Assembly: GCA_002425765.1 (NCBI GenBank)
Contig: DIMW01000002.1
Span: 66,412-130,411, forward strand
Length of the DNA stretch: 64,000 nucleotides
Origin: Spirochaetaceae bacterium UBA5556
GTDB taxonomy: Bacteria > Spirochaetota > Spirochaetia > Treponematales > Rectinemataceae
Direction: 5' to 3'
Shown here: one piece after another, positions 34,171-43,178 of the stretch
Numbering within the stretch: the first letter of the stretch is position 1
Layout: every line of letters begins with the position of its first letter
Program-made: the position numbers and the translations under genes
Notes under the pieces: generated by a model
What the model was told of the DNA's origin: nothing
Database searches by the model: none
Seen by the model: the letters and a program-made list of their open reading frames with translations, nothing else

Positions 34171-35754
34171 CTATTTCTTGTAGACGTTCACGATATCCTT
34201 AACGTCGAGGAATCCGTACAGACCGGGCGTCAGATCCCAGCCTTCGTAACTCTTCGAATAGCCGTAGGCGTTGATCGAAACCCATGCGTTGATGACGGGG
34301 AGTTCTTTGACGAACTCTTCCTGGAACTTGTTGATGATGGCGACTCGCTTGTTGTAGTCGGGCTCCGTGAGGGACTGATCCAGGAGCTGGTCGATCGTCG
34401 CGTTCTTGTAGTCCATGAAGTTGAGCGACGCGTCCGAGCGGTAGATCGTGCCGAGCGAGGAGTCGGCATCGTCGATGACGCCCCATTCGATGCAGTTGAT
34501 GTCGAAGTTGCGCTGCTTCACGACGCGATCCGTATAGGTCGCGGGATCGACCGGCTTGAGGTTGATCTTGATCCCCGCTTTTTCGGCGTTGGCCTTGAAG
34601 ATGTTGACGATCGCATCGATATTGACCGTCGTGGTGCGGTAGATCAGTTCGAATTCGAGCGGCTCGCCGTTCTTGGACCTGAGGCCCGTCTTCGAATCCA
34701 GCTTATATCCCGCATCCTCAAGCAGCTTGCCCGCGGCGGCGATATCAAAGGGAGGATACTTGATCTGGGACTTCACCAGGTCTTTGTAGACCGGCGAGAC
34801 CGGTGTGTCCATCTTGATCGCCCCGCCCTGCTTCGCCACGTTCACGATCGCGTCCCTGTCGACCGTATAGGCGATCGCCTTTCTCACCACGGGATCTTTG
34901 AGCATCGCATTCTTGTAGCTGAAACCGAAATAGCCAAATCCCAGGGAAGTGACCTTCCCCACGCCAAACTTGTTCGGGTCGGCCAGGAGCTGTTTCTGGG
35001 CGGCTACGGGGAGCGGAGAACCGGATACCTGTACTTCGCCGGACTTCATCGCCAGCACGAGAGCGTTGGGGTCCGGATACACGCGGAAAGTGATGGTGTC
35101 GAGATAGGGGCCTTTCCCGCTGCTCGCCAGCGACCAGTTGCTGACGCGCTCGAACTGGTAGTACTCGCCCTTCTTGTAGCTCTTCAGTTTATAGGGGCCG
35201 TAGCCGACGCCGTTGTACGCAAAAGTGTTGGGGTCGGTGACCTTCTCGTAGATGTGCTTCGGCACTATGTCGATCCAGAATCCGACCTGGGAGAGGAAGT
35301 TTACCTGGGGCTTCTTCAAATAGAAGGCGATGGTGTGGGCATCCTTGATCTCATAGTGATCGACGTTGGAGAACATGTCCGCGCCGTATCCGAGTTTGTA
35401 CTTCACCAGATAGTCGCTGGTGAAGGCCAGGTCTTCGCTTGTAAGGGGCACGCCGTCGTGCCACTTGAGATCATGCAGCGTGATGGTGAAGACCTTCGCG
35501 TCGGAACTGATCTTGTAATCCTTAATTATATAAGGCACTTTATTCCCGGACTCGTCGATGCTCATCATGGATGGAAGCGCAATATTCATCACCAGCGAGG
35601 AATTCAAATCGTTGGAAATCCATGTCGCCAGATTGTAGGGATCTCCCGTGATCCCGACGACGAGATCGCCGCCGACCTTCTGTGCAACCAGCGGCTGCAA
35701 CGCCGCTGCGAGCAAGAGTAACGATACGAACGTTACGATCCTGTTCTTACTCAT
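34171..35754 (-). CDS. Peptide ABC transporter substrate-binding protein (SBP_bac_5)
   Basis: 527 residues with a signal peptide (MSKNRIVTFVSLLLLAAALQ, cleavage near VAQ). The family pattern is full-length: GGDLVVGITGDPYN, the WHDGVPLTSEDLAFT motif, and FGYFGFSYKNAMLKDPVVRKAIAYTVDR. It captures peptides or nickel-like ligands outside the membrane and feeds the DppBCDF complex encoded upstream. AGGAGG is six bases before this ATG; a longer frame exists but lacks a signal peptide at its start. Only 10 bases separate it from the dipeptidase gene. Confidence 0.9.
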   Translation of the reverse strand: MSKNRIVTFVSLLLLAAALQPLVAQKVGGDLVVGITGDPYNLATWISNDLNSSLVMNIALPSMMSIDESGNKVPYIIKDYKISSDAKVFTITLHDLKWHDGVPLTSEDLAFTSDYLVKYKLGYGADMFSNVDHYEIKDAHTIAFYLKKPQVNFLSQVGFWIDIVPKHIYEKVTDPNTFAYNGVGYGPYKLKSYKKGEYYQFERVSNWSLASSGKGPYLDTITFRVYPDPNALVLAMKSGEVQVSGSPLPVAAQKQLLADPNKFGVGKVTSLGFGYFGFSYKNAMLKDPVVRKAIAYTVDRDAIVNVAKQGGAIKMDTPVSPVYKDLVKSQIKYPPFDIAAAGKLLEDAGYKLDSKTGLRSKNGEPLEFELIYRTTTVNIDAIVNIFKANAEKAGIKINLKPVDPATYTDRVVKQRNFDINCIEWGVIDDADSSLGTIYRSDASLNFMDYKNATIDQLLDQSLTEPDYNKRVAIINKFQEEFVKELPVINAWVSINAYGYSKSYEGWDLTPGLYGFLDVKDIVNVYKK

Positions 35755-35819
35755 CTGATACCTCCTGAAATTTTTTTCGCGACCAACGGACGCTCTTTCT
35801 TCAACAAAATTTTCGGAAA

Positions 35820-37433
35820 TCACCGCAGACCCCGCCGGAGCATCATTCCCGAGCGGGCGGCTTTCACGGCACCATCATCCAGCGCGATTTTGCCGTTCAC
35901 GAGGACATGGGAGACGCCGCGCGCCATCGTAAGGGGGTGCTTGTAGCTTTCCATGTCAGGCGCGGGGAACGAATAGGCGTCCGCGTCGATCACCGCGAGG
36001 TCCGCGGCGTACCCCTCGGCGAGCCTGCCACGTCCCGCGAGGCCGAAGTGTTCGGCCACCATGGTGGTGTTCCTGCGCACGATCTCTTCCACCGGAACGC
36101 CTTTGTCCCTGTACATTCCGAAAAATATGGGGAAGCCTCCCCGCCTCTGGAGCTCGTACCAGTCGAAAGGCTGTTCCGGGTCGCCCATGATTTCGTCGGT
36201 TCCGACCGACACGTAGGGATTCCGGACGATGGAGTCGACATGGCCGGAGAGAGGAAAGTCCTTTCGGGACGGCCCGCCGAGCCAGAATGTGTAGTCCTTC
36301 TCGTCGGCGAGCAGGTCGAGCATGCACTCGTCGGCCGGCACTCCCCGTTCGAGGGCGATGCCCTTGACCGATCTGGCCTCAAGCGCCGGATCTTCGGAGC
36401 GCACGACAAACAGGTCGGACTTGTCGCCCGAGAAAATCGACGCGTCCTTTTTGATGACTTCTCTGCCCTCCGGAGTCTGGAGCGCCCGTCTGACGCCCTC
36501 CGGTCCCGAGGCGAAGAGCTCGTCGGAGAGAGCCATGACGAAGAGGATGAGCCTCGATTTCGACGTACAGTGCCCGGTAGAGCGCGGAATCGTGTCGACC
36601 CTTACTGGCAGCCCTTCTTCCTCCACCGCCCGGAGAGCCACGTCAAAGGCCTCGGGGCAGGTCGACTTCAAGTGGCTTACCTGGATTTTTACTCCGGAGA
36701 GGCGGCCCACATTCACGAACTCTTCCGTCGCTTCTTTGATGCCGATCGCGTGCCTCAGATGGGCCGCCGCGACGCCATCGTATTCCCGGACGATCTTCGC
36801 GACCTCGACCAATTCCTCCAGTTTCGCGTAGCGGGAGGGCACGTAGTCCAGTCCGAAAGAAATACCCATGGCCCCCTGTTCCATGCCCGCTCGTATCCAT
36901 TGTTCGATTTCCGCGGCTTCTTCTCTTGAGGGAGGCCTGTCGTGGGCGCCGTGCATGGCGGACCACCGCAGTGTCCCGTGGCCGAGGAGCGTGCCCATGT
37001 TTATGTTCGTGCCCGCCTTCCGTGCCGCCGCCATGTATGAGGCGAAGTCCGACCACGCGGGGAAGCGGTCGGCGTACGCTTCCTTCTGCCCTGTGCTGAG
37101 AAGGCCGTTCCCCCAGTAATATTCGAGCATATTGGCGGTGGGCCCCGGCGTTATCGAATGGCCGCAGTTGCCGTTTATGACCGTCGTGACCCCCTGCCGG
37201 AGGAAATGCTCATAATTTCCGTCGACAAAACAGACCCATTCCTCGTGCACGTGCGGATCGATGAAGCCGGGCATCACTATCCTGCCGGACGCGTCGATGA
37301 CCCGGGCCGCAGGTCCGGCGATATTCTTGCCTATACGGGCGACCTTCCCGTCCGCGACCGCCAGGTCCGCGGAAAAGGCGGGAGAACCCGTACCGTCGAC
37401 GACCACGCCGTTCCTGATGATGACATCATACAT
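35820..37433 (-). CDS. N-acyl-D-amino-acid deacylase / D-aminoacylase family amidohydrolase
   Basis: 537 residues. A small N-terminal beta domain is followed by the amidohydrolase barrel. MPGFIDPHVH gives the first two His ligands (61 and 63). Cys90 in INGNCGHS is the metal-bridging or binding Cys typical of D-aminoacylases. Further ligands are in AAHLRH and QVSHLKS, and the late Asp in VGTDEIMGDP is catalytic. It should release free D-amino acids from N-acylated forms, or hydrolyse related N-acyl/dipeptide substrates. GAAGGAGG is seven bases before the ATG. Sitting between transporter genes, it probably acts on the imported substrate. Confidence 0.87.
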   Translation of the reverse strand: MYDVIIRNGVVVDGTGSPAFSADLAVADGKVARIGKNIAGPAARVIDASGRIVMPGFIDPHVHEEWVCFVDGNYEHFLRQGVTTVINGNCGHSITPGPTANMLEYYWGNGLLSTGQKEAYADRFPAWSDFASYMAAARKAGTNINMGTLLGHGTLRWSAMHGAHDRPPSREEAAEIEQWIRAGMEQGAMGISFGLDYVPSRYAKLEELVEVAKIVREYDGVAAAHLRHAIGIKEATEEFVNVGRLSGVKIQVSHLKSTCPEAFDVALRAVEEEGLPVRVDTIPRSTGHCTSKSRLILFVMALSDELFASGPEGVRRALQTPEGREVIKKDASIFSGDKSDLFVVRSEDPALEARSVKGIALERGVPADECMLDLLADEKDYTFWLGGPSRKDFPLSGHVDSIVRNPYVSVGTDEIMGDPEQPFDWYELQRRGGFPIFFGMYRDKGVPVEEIVRRNTTMVAEHFGLAGRGRLAEGYAADLAVIDADAYSFPAPDMESYKHPLTMARGVSHVLVNGKIALDDGAVKAARSGMMLRRGLR

Positions 37434-37461
37434 TGTCCGTACCTCCTTCTTTTTCCCCGGC

Positions 37462-38304
37462 TCAGTCCCTGCTCTTGGGATTGAGGGCATCGTTTATCGC
37501 GTTCCCCAAAAGGTTAAAGCATACAACGTAAAGAATTATCGAGATGCTGGGCGTGAACCACCACCAGTACGGATTGGGAGTATCGATGATCGCCCCCGCA
37601 TCCCAGGCTTTCTTGATGATGGTCCCCCAGGACCATGTGCTCGGGTCGCCGAGCCCCAAAAAGCTCAGACCGGCCTCGGAGAGCACTGAAGTGGCCATGA
37701 TGAGCGTCAGGTTCACCAGAATCGGCCCGGCGATGACGATGAGGATATGCTTGAAGAGAATGACTCTCTGCTTGATGCCCAAGCACCGCGCCGCTTCGAT
37801 GAACTGCATTTCCGTGACTCTCAGGGTGGCGTTCCTCGTCACCCGCGCGAGCGAAGGCCAGGAGAACAGGCCGATCACGACCGCGACATTGGTGATCGAC
37901 GAGCCGACGACCGCCGCGATGACGATGATGAGGGGCAGCACGGGCAGAGTGAGGAACACATCGATGAGCGTATCGATGATGGAACCGGGGACACCGCGGA
38001 AATACCCGGAGACGAGCCCCGCGGGAACGCCGATGGCGAACGCCAGCAGCACCGCTATGGACGACACATAGATGGACGTCCTCGCGCCCCATATGATTTC
38101 GGACAGGATGTCGAGCCCGAGCCCGTCCGTGCCGAAAATGTGCGTCAAGGAAGGGCTCACCATGATTTCGGTGCCGTATCCCTTGGGATAGGGCACAAAG
38201 ATCGGGGCGATGAGTCCCACCAGCAGGAAGATGGCGACACCGGCCAGACCGACGAGCCCAAGTCTGTTCTTCCGGAATGCTGAGGCAAAGCTGCGCTGAT
38301 TCAT
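37462..38304 (-). CDS. dppC: Peptide ABC transporter permease DppC
   Basis: 280 residues, six hydrophobic helices. N-terminal OppC-type segment (FRKNRLGLVGLAGVAIFLLVG), then the DppC pattern FGTDGLGLDILSEIIWGARTSI. The EAA coupling loop reads IEAARCLGIKQRVILFKHIL. It forms the channel with DppB. The start overlaps dppB by ATGA, with GGGAGG six bases upstream. Confidence 0.92.
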   Translation of the reverse strand: MNQRSFASAFRKNRLGLVGLAGVAIFLLVGLIAPIFVPYPKGYGTEIMVSPSLTHIFGTDGLGLDILSEIIWGARTSIYVSSIAVLLAFAIGVPAGLVSGYFRGVPGSIIDTLIDVFLTLPVLPLIIVIAAVVGSSITNVAVVIGLFSWPSLARVTRNATLRVTEMQFIEAARCLGIKQRVILFKHILIVIAGPILVNLTLIMATSVLSEAGLSFLGLGDPSTWSWGTIIKKAWDAGAIIDTPNPYWWWFTPSISIILYVVCFNLLGNAINDALNPKSRD

Positions 38305-39272
38305 GCCCTGCCTCCCGACAGCCGTATCCTCGGATCGATTTTCGCCACCACGAGGTCGGTGATGAAGTTCATCGCCACGACCGTTATCGAAAGCATCAGG
38401 AACGCGCCCTGGAGCACGGGATAATCCATCGCGTTGACGGAGTCGTAAATCAGCCGTCCGACTCCCGGCCACGCGTAGATGGTCTCGGTCATGATCGCGC
38501 CGCCCATCATGGAGCCTATCATCAGGCCGGTCACCGTCACCGTCGGAATCAGGGCGTTCTTGAGTGCGTGCTTCCGGGTCACGTATCGGTCATCCCAGCC
38601 CTTGGCGAACGCGGTGCGGATGTAATCCTCCTTCAGCACATCGATCATGCTGTTCCGCGAGTAGAGGATTACCGTCGCCGAATTCCCCAGGAACAGCGTT
38701 ATGGTCGGAAGCACGGAGTGCCGCGCCACATCCAAGACGTACGCGAAGCCCTGAGTCGGAGGCGGAGTGTAGGCGCCTCCGGTCGGCAGAAGCCCCAGTC
38801 TGTATCCGAAAAGATAAAGAAAGGCGAAGGAAATGAAGGGGATGAATATGGAAATCGCGAGCGTAATCAGAACGTTCACGACTCTGTCGAAGAGCTTGTT
38901 CCTGCGTTTCGCGGCGGTGATCCCGACGGGCAGGCCGATGGCCAGCGACATGATCAGCGTCGTGAACATGAGCAGGATGGTCCAGGGCAGACGCTGCATC
39001 AGGACCGTGATGACGGGTTCCCTCGTCTTAAAGGAATAGCCGAGGTCTCCTTTCAGGAGATTCAGGAGATAGATGCCGAACTGAGTGTAAATCGGCTTGT
39101 CCAGGCCGAAATTCTTCCTCATCTGCTCCTGCACTTCGGGGCTCAGCTTGGGGTCCACCATCAGGCTCACCGGATCGGCGGGCATGAGGCGGATTATGAG
39201 AAACGTGAGCATGATCGATATGAAAACGGTAAGAAGGCTCTTCATCAGACGCCTGAAAATGTACTCTGCCAT
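38301..39272 (-). CDS. dppB: Peptide ABC transporter permease DppB
   Basis: 323 residues, six helices. N terminus IFRRLMKSLLTVFISIMLTFLI with the LMPADPVSLM periplasmic loop is typical OppB/DppB. The coupling loop is IRTAFAKGWDDRYVTRKHALKNALIP. The start at 39272 has GGAGA eight bases upstream; a frame open further upstream begins inside the dppF tail. It belongs to the operon between dppF and dppC. Confidence 0.92.
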   Translation of the reverse strand: MAEYIFRRLMKSLLTVFISIMLTFLIIRLMPADPVSLMVDPKLSPEVQEQMRKNFGLDKPIYTQFGIYLLNLLKGDLGYSFKTREPVITVLMQRLPWTILLMFTTLIMSLAIGLPVGITAAKRRNKLFDRVVNVLITLAISIFIPFISFAFLYLFGYRLGLLPTGGAYTPPPTQGFAYVLDVARHSVLPTITLFLGNSATVILYSRNSMIDVLKEDYIRTAFAKGWDDRYVTRKHALKNALIPTVTVTGLMIGSMMGGAIMTETIYAWPGVGRLIYDSVNAMDYPVLQGAFLMLSITVVAMNFITDLVVAKIDPRIRLSGGRA

Positions 39273-39285
39273 ATCGATTTCTCCA

Positions 39286-40269
39286 TCAGCCCAAAGCAAA
39301 GGAACATCTCACGAGATGATTTTCCCCGATGGAAGCCATCTCGGCATGGCGGATGCCGCACTCTTCCCGTGCCATATAGCATCTCGTGCTGAACCTGCAT
39401 CCGCGGGGCGGCGCCTCCGCGCTGGGGATGTCTCCCTCAAGAATTATTTTTTCGGACGCGACATCGAGGTCCGGCTCGGGAATCGCCGATATCAGGGCCC
39501 TGGTATAGGGGTGCGCCGGATTCTGGAACAGCTCGTCGACCGGGGCAATTTCGACGGCCTCGCCGAGATACATGACCAGAATGTGGTCGCTCACGTGCCG
39601 TATCACCGAAAAATCGTGGCTGATAAAGATATAGGTAAGGCCCAGCTTCTCCTTCAGTTCGGCGAAAAGATTCAAAATCTGGGACTGAATGGAGACGTCC
39701 AGCGCCGAGACGACTTCGTCGCACACCAAGAATTCGGGGGATACCCCAAGGGCCCGGGCTATGCCTATGCGCTGCCGCTGTCCCCCCGAGAACTCATGGG
39801 GATAGCTGTGCGCCACATCCGCCGACAATCCCACCATCTCAAGCAGTTCGGCGACCCTCGCCTCAATGCGGCTCTTCCCGTCCATCACCCTGTTCGCGCG
39901 AATCGGCTCCGCTATCGCTTCGCCGATTTTGATCCTCGGATTCAGCGACGCATAGGGGTCCTGAAAGACCATCTGCATTTCGCGCCTGAAAGTGCTCTCC
40001 TTCGACTTCGTCATCGAGAACAGGTCGACGCCTTTGAATCTCACCGAACCGGCGTTCGGCTCGATCAGGTTCAGAAGGAGCCGCGCCAGAGTGGATTTCC
40101 CGGAACCGGACTCTCCGACGATGCCAAGCGTCTCGCCTCTCTGCACCGCGAAGGAGACGTCATCGACTGCGTGTATCCAGACAGGCTTGGAGAACAGCTT
40201 GTGGGAGACATTGAAGTGTTTCGTGAGGCCCTTCGCCTCAAGAAAGGGCTGTTCCTGTTTCGTGCTCAT
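39286..40269 (-). CDS. dppF: Peptide ABC transporter ATPase DppF
   Basis: 327 residues. Walker A GESGSGKST, signature FSGGQRQRIGIARAL, Walker B FLVCDEVVSALD and the switch His in FISHDFSV are all intact. The C-terminal oligopeptide-transporter region has three Cys in GCRFSTRCYMAREECG, a likely 4Fe-4S site as in other Dpp/Opp ATPases. The start overlaps dppD by ATGA. It works as a heterodimer with DppD. Confidence 0.93.
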   Translation of the reverse strand: MSTKQEQPFLEAKGLTKHFNVSHKLFSKPVWIHAVDDVSFAVQRGETLGIVGESGSGKSTLARLLLNLIEPNAGSVRFKGVDLFSMTKSKESTFRREMQMVFQDPYASLNPRIKIGEAIAEPIRANRVMDGKSRIEARVAELLEMVGLSADVAHSYPHEFSGGQRQRIGIARALGVSPEFLVCDEVVSALDVSIQSQILNLFAELKEKLGLTYIFISHDFSVIRHVSDHILVMYLGEAVEIAPVDELFQNPAHPYTRALISAIPEPDLDVASEKIILEGDIPSAEAPPRGCRFSTRCYMAREECGIRHAEMASIGENHLVRCSFALG

Positions 40270-41270
40270 GACAGCGCTCCGGAATAGAGATGACAGCGTA
40301 CGGAATGGCCGTCCCTGATCTTCGTGAGCGGCGGCGCCTCGACCCTGCACAGATCCATGCAGCGATCACATCGCGGGTGAAAACGGCACCCTGAGGGGAA
40401 ATTCTTCGCCGCCGGCACCATGCCGGGGATGGAGTACAGAAATTTCTGCCTTTCTCCCCTCAACGTGGGGATGGAGGCGATAAGCCCCTGTGTATAGGGA
40501 TGGATCGGCTTCTTCAAGATTGTCTCGACATCCGCTTTTTCGACGATGCGCCCCGCGTACATGACGAGGACTTCTTCGCAGAGGTCCGCGATGATGCCCA
40601 GGTTGTGGGTAATGAGCATAAGCGAGCCTCTGCCCTTGAGCCGCTTCATCAGCGCAAGCACCTGCGCCTGAATCGTCACGTCGAGCGCCGTCGTAGGTTC
40701 GTCGGCGATGAGCAGCAGAGGATGACAGGCGATCGCCATCGCGATCATGACCCTCTGCCTCATCCCTCCGGAGAACTGATGCGGATAATCCTCAACTCTT
40801 TTTTCGGGGGCGGAGATGCCGACTTCCCGCAGTAGTTCGATCGCCGAGGACCTGCGATCATCCGGGGACAGTTCGGGCCGGTGACGGGCAAGCACTTCCT
40901 CGATTTGAAAACCCACGGAGAGCACGGGGTTCAGGGATGTCATCGGTTCCTGGAATATCATCGCTATTTTGCCGCCCCTGATGTCCTGCATCTCCCGCTC
41001 GGTCTTTTCAAGAAGATTCTCATTGCCCAGGAAAATCGCGCCACCCTGCACCACCAGCTGCTTCGACAGCAGCCGAATGGCGGAAAGGCCTGTTATGCTC
41101 TTGCCGCATCCCGATTCGCCCACAATGCCTAAAGCACGCCCTTCCTTCACCGAGAAGCTGAGCGAGTCGAGAAGATTGATGATATGCCCATCGTCATCCA
41201 GATATCCCGCTGAATAATTATCGAATATGAGGATGTCGTCTGGGGCTTGCCGTCCCTGTACCTCCCGCAT
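40266..41270 (-). CDS. dppD: Peptide ABC transporter ATPase DppD
   Basis: 334 residues, first gene of the seven-gene operon. Walker A GESGCGKS, signature FSGGMRQRVMIAMAIA, Walker B LLIADEPTTALD, switch His in LITHNLG. The C-terminal Cys cluster is GCRFHPRCDRCMDLC. The ATG at 41270 has AAAGGAG about 12 bases upstream, longer than ideal, so a nearby alternative start is possible. Confidence 0.92.
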   Translation of the reverse strand: MREVQGRQAPDDILIFDNYSAGYLDDDGHIINLLDSLSFSVKEGRALGIVGESGCGKSITGLSAIRLLSKQLVVQGGAIFLGNENLLEKTEREMQDIRGGKIAMIFQEPMTSLNPVLSVGFQIEEVLARHRPELSPDDRRSSAIELLREVGISAPEKRVEDYPHQFSGGMRQRVMIAMAIACHPLLLIADEPTTALDVTIQAQVLALMKRLKGRGSLMLITHNLGIIADLCEEVLVMYAGRIVEKADVETILKKPIHPYTQGLIASIPTLRGERQKFLYSIPGMVPAAKNFPSGCRFHPRCDRCMDLCRVEAPPLTKIRDGHSVRCHLYSGALS

Positions 41271-41304
41271 GCGTATACCTATCTCCTTTGAATATTAAGG
41301 AGCG

Positions 41305-41333
41305 ATAGTATGTCATGGGGTTATAAATGTCAA
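41305..41333 (-). promoter_or_regulatory. Promoter of the peptide-uptake operon
   Basis: TTGACA, 17 bases, TACTAT. A perfect -35 with ideal spacing, predicting a leader of about 28 bases before dppD. Confidence 0.65.
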
Positions 41334-41412
41334 CTCTTTTACTAAAGAATTATATATGTTTATGCAAAATTAATAAAAATTATTTCATTCTTTGAAATTG
41401 CATTTCTATTTT

Positions 41413-41541
41413 TGCTCATCAATGCGTAGATATCAGTTATCTGCCTTACAGATGAATACACTAAAACGGATATAGTGACTCTCACTGGAATCATGCGCTT
41501 TTCAATCGCTATGTCTTCAATGCTCTTGCGAATTCTCTATA
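41413..41541 (-). pseudogene. Fragment of a second GGDEF gene
   Basis: Directly downstream of the GGDEF gene, in the same orientation, is a decayed copy of the section after the GGEEF motif. On the minus strand it reads RIRKSIEDIAIEKRMIPV, nearly the same as the intact gene, then drifts out of frame. It is probably what remains of a tandem paralogue. From 41334 to 41412 I see nothing else. Confidence 0.65.
41484..41535. repeat. Direct repeat, copy A
   Basis: Fifty-two bases identical except at one position to 41703-41754 (219 bases away, same orientation). This copy is in the GGDEF gene fragment. Confidence 0.85.
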
Positions 41542-41566
41542 AAGTCGGAAGCACCAATTTTCATTA

Positions 41567-43087
41567 TTACACCTCAATTCTGTTGCGCCCTCTGTTCTTG
41601 GCCTGGTACAGCGAGCTGTCCGCGACCCTCAAGAGCTCATCGATATTATATGTTGATTCCCCCGCCTTACAGATGGATACGCCAATCGATACTGTTACCT
41701 TGACTGGAATCATGCGCTTTTCAATCGCTATGCCTTCAATGCTCTTGCGAATTCCCTCGGCGACTTCCATCGCCTCTTCTCTCTGCGCGTGCTGCAGCAA
41801 CACGACAAATTCCTCGCCGCCATAACGGCCTGCAATACCAAATTTTTTACTTCTTATCTTAATGACACGACCAACCGCCGACAGCACTTTATCGCCGACA
41901 ATATGGCCAAAACGGTCATTGACATTTTTAAAGTGATCTACATCTATCATGAGCATCGCCATATCTTTTTGAGCTTTCTGTCCCTGGCAAAGGGCTTTTT
42001 CCGCGCGCTCCATAAAATGGCGCCTGTTATAAAGGCCGGTGAGTACATCAAAATTCGCATATCTTCGCAGACGTTTCATGAGCAGTTTGCTTTCGGTCAT
42101 GTCCCTAAACAAATAAATCCGCCCCAATTCTGAGCGCCCCTCGTAAATCTGAGTAAATTTACCTTGGTAATATCGTTTAGCGCCTGATAATTCGATCATC
42201 TTTTCGATTTTTTGATTCTGGGCAAGGTTGAATAATGCAGCATCGCTGGGATTGGATATAGGCTTGCCGATGCTGCTCACATCGAGCCATGGGAAAATTT
42301 TCTGCGCCGCGGTATTAAATTCCGAAATTTTGTTATCTTGGTCCAAAACCAAAACCCCGTCGTCGATACTGGTAAAAATTGAATACAACAAGACCTCTTC
42401 GGAGCTCAACGCTCCAAAACGAAATACCGCAATCGCAATAAAGAGCGTGGTAAAAGCGATGCCGAACGACCCAAGATCAATATTATGAGGCGAAAGTCCA
42501 AGCTGATATATGAGGATCCACGGCACAAGATTCACAGTCCCCAAAAGTATCCAAAAACTATCGGTGGAATAAGAACCCCCAGATCTTTGCCATGAACGCA
42601 ACTGAAGGATAAAGCTTATAATAATAAGTAAGAATTGATAGATATTCTGAACCCAATACCAGGGCCCCTTCTCAATGATTACAAAACAATGCCCGGAGGC
42701 TGCAGATAAGCTCAGCGATCTATAAAAATAACCCTGATATTCCTGAGTGGCGACTAGAAAAAGCGTAATTGTCGGTATAACAAAAACAAAAACAATCATT
42801 CTGAATCGAGGGTTGTGGTTATACCATAATTTCCAAGAGAGCAGAAACCAAAATGACGAGATGAAGGCCAGCCCAAAATATTCAAAACTGAGCCAAAAAC
42901 GGATATCGGCCAAAGAGCGAGCCCCTAACTCTGAAGCATAGCCCAAAATGTAGATAAATGAGCAGAGTGCCACGCAAAAGAAGTAACGCGCCAAATGGCT
43001 TTTTTGGCGTATCATGGAATAGATTACAAGCAGGCCAATCACGGCGCTCGCCGTATAAAGGATTATTCTGAGGGTGTCTATGCTCAT
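41567..43087 (-). CDS. 7TM-PAS-GGDEF diguanylate cyclase
   Basis: 506 residues. Seven hydrophobic helices fill about 1-220 and resemble the N-terminal 7TM module of histidine kinases. A PAS-like domain (GVLVLDQDNKISEFNTAAQKIF, about 240-340) and a GGDEF domain (about 345-506) follow. The active site is intact as RYGGEEFVVLL at about 420. The position of the RxxD inhibition site holds KKFG, so feedback inhibition is probably lost. Two ATGs fit the start; a TACAAT box overlaps the first (43102), so I prefer 43087. The gene divides the peptide operon from the amino-sugar cluster. Confidence 0.85.
   Translation of the reverse strand: MSIDTLRIILYTASAVIGLLVIYSMIRQKSHLARYFFCVALCSFIYILGYASELGARSLADIRFWLSFEYFGLAFISSFWFLLSWKLWYNHNPRFRMIVFVFVIPTITLFLVATQEYQGYFYRSLSLSAASGHCFVIIEKGPWYWVQNIYQFLLIIISFILQLRSWQRSGGSYSTDSFWILLGTVNLVPWILIYQLGLSPHNIDLGSFGIAFTTLFIAIAVFRFGALSSEEVLLYSIFTSIDDGVLVLDQDNKISEFNTAAQKIFPWLDVSSIGKPISNPSDAALFNLAQNQKIEKMIELSGAKRYYQGKFTQIYEGRSELGRIYLFRDMTESKLLMKRLRRYANFDVLTGLYNRRHFMERAEKALCQGQKAQKDMAMLMIDVDHFKNVNDRFGHIVGDKVLSAVGRVIKIRSKKFGIAGRYGGEEFVVLLQHAQREEAMEVAEGIRKSIEGIAIEKRMIPVKVTVSIGVSICKAGESTYNIDELLRVADSSLYQAKNRGRNRIEV
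41703..41754. repeat. Direct repeat, copy B
   Basis: Partner of the repeat at 41484-41535. This copy is inside the intact GGDEF domain coding sequence. Confidence 0.85.
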
Positions 43088-43178
43088 GTCACTCTGTTCC
43101 ATCTCTATTGTAGGGTAAGAATCGGGAACATGCCAGTGTCGCCGCAGCAATAAATATGCACATACTTCTATGGTTTTT

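Noticed and set aside
34150..35721. 523-codon plus-strand frame
   Set aside because: Antisense to the peptide-binding protein gene, whose family motifs are clear. The opposite frame has none.
38277..39392. 371-codon plus-strand frame
   Set aside because: Antisense to dppB, with a charged repetitive composition typical of shadow frames.
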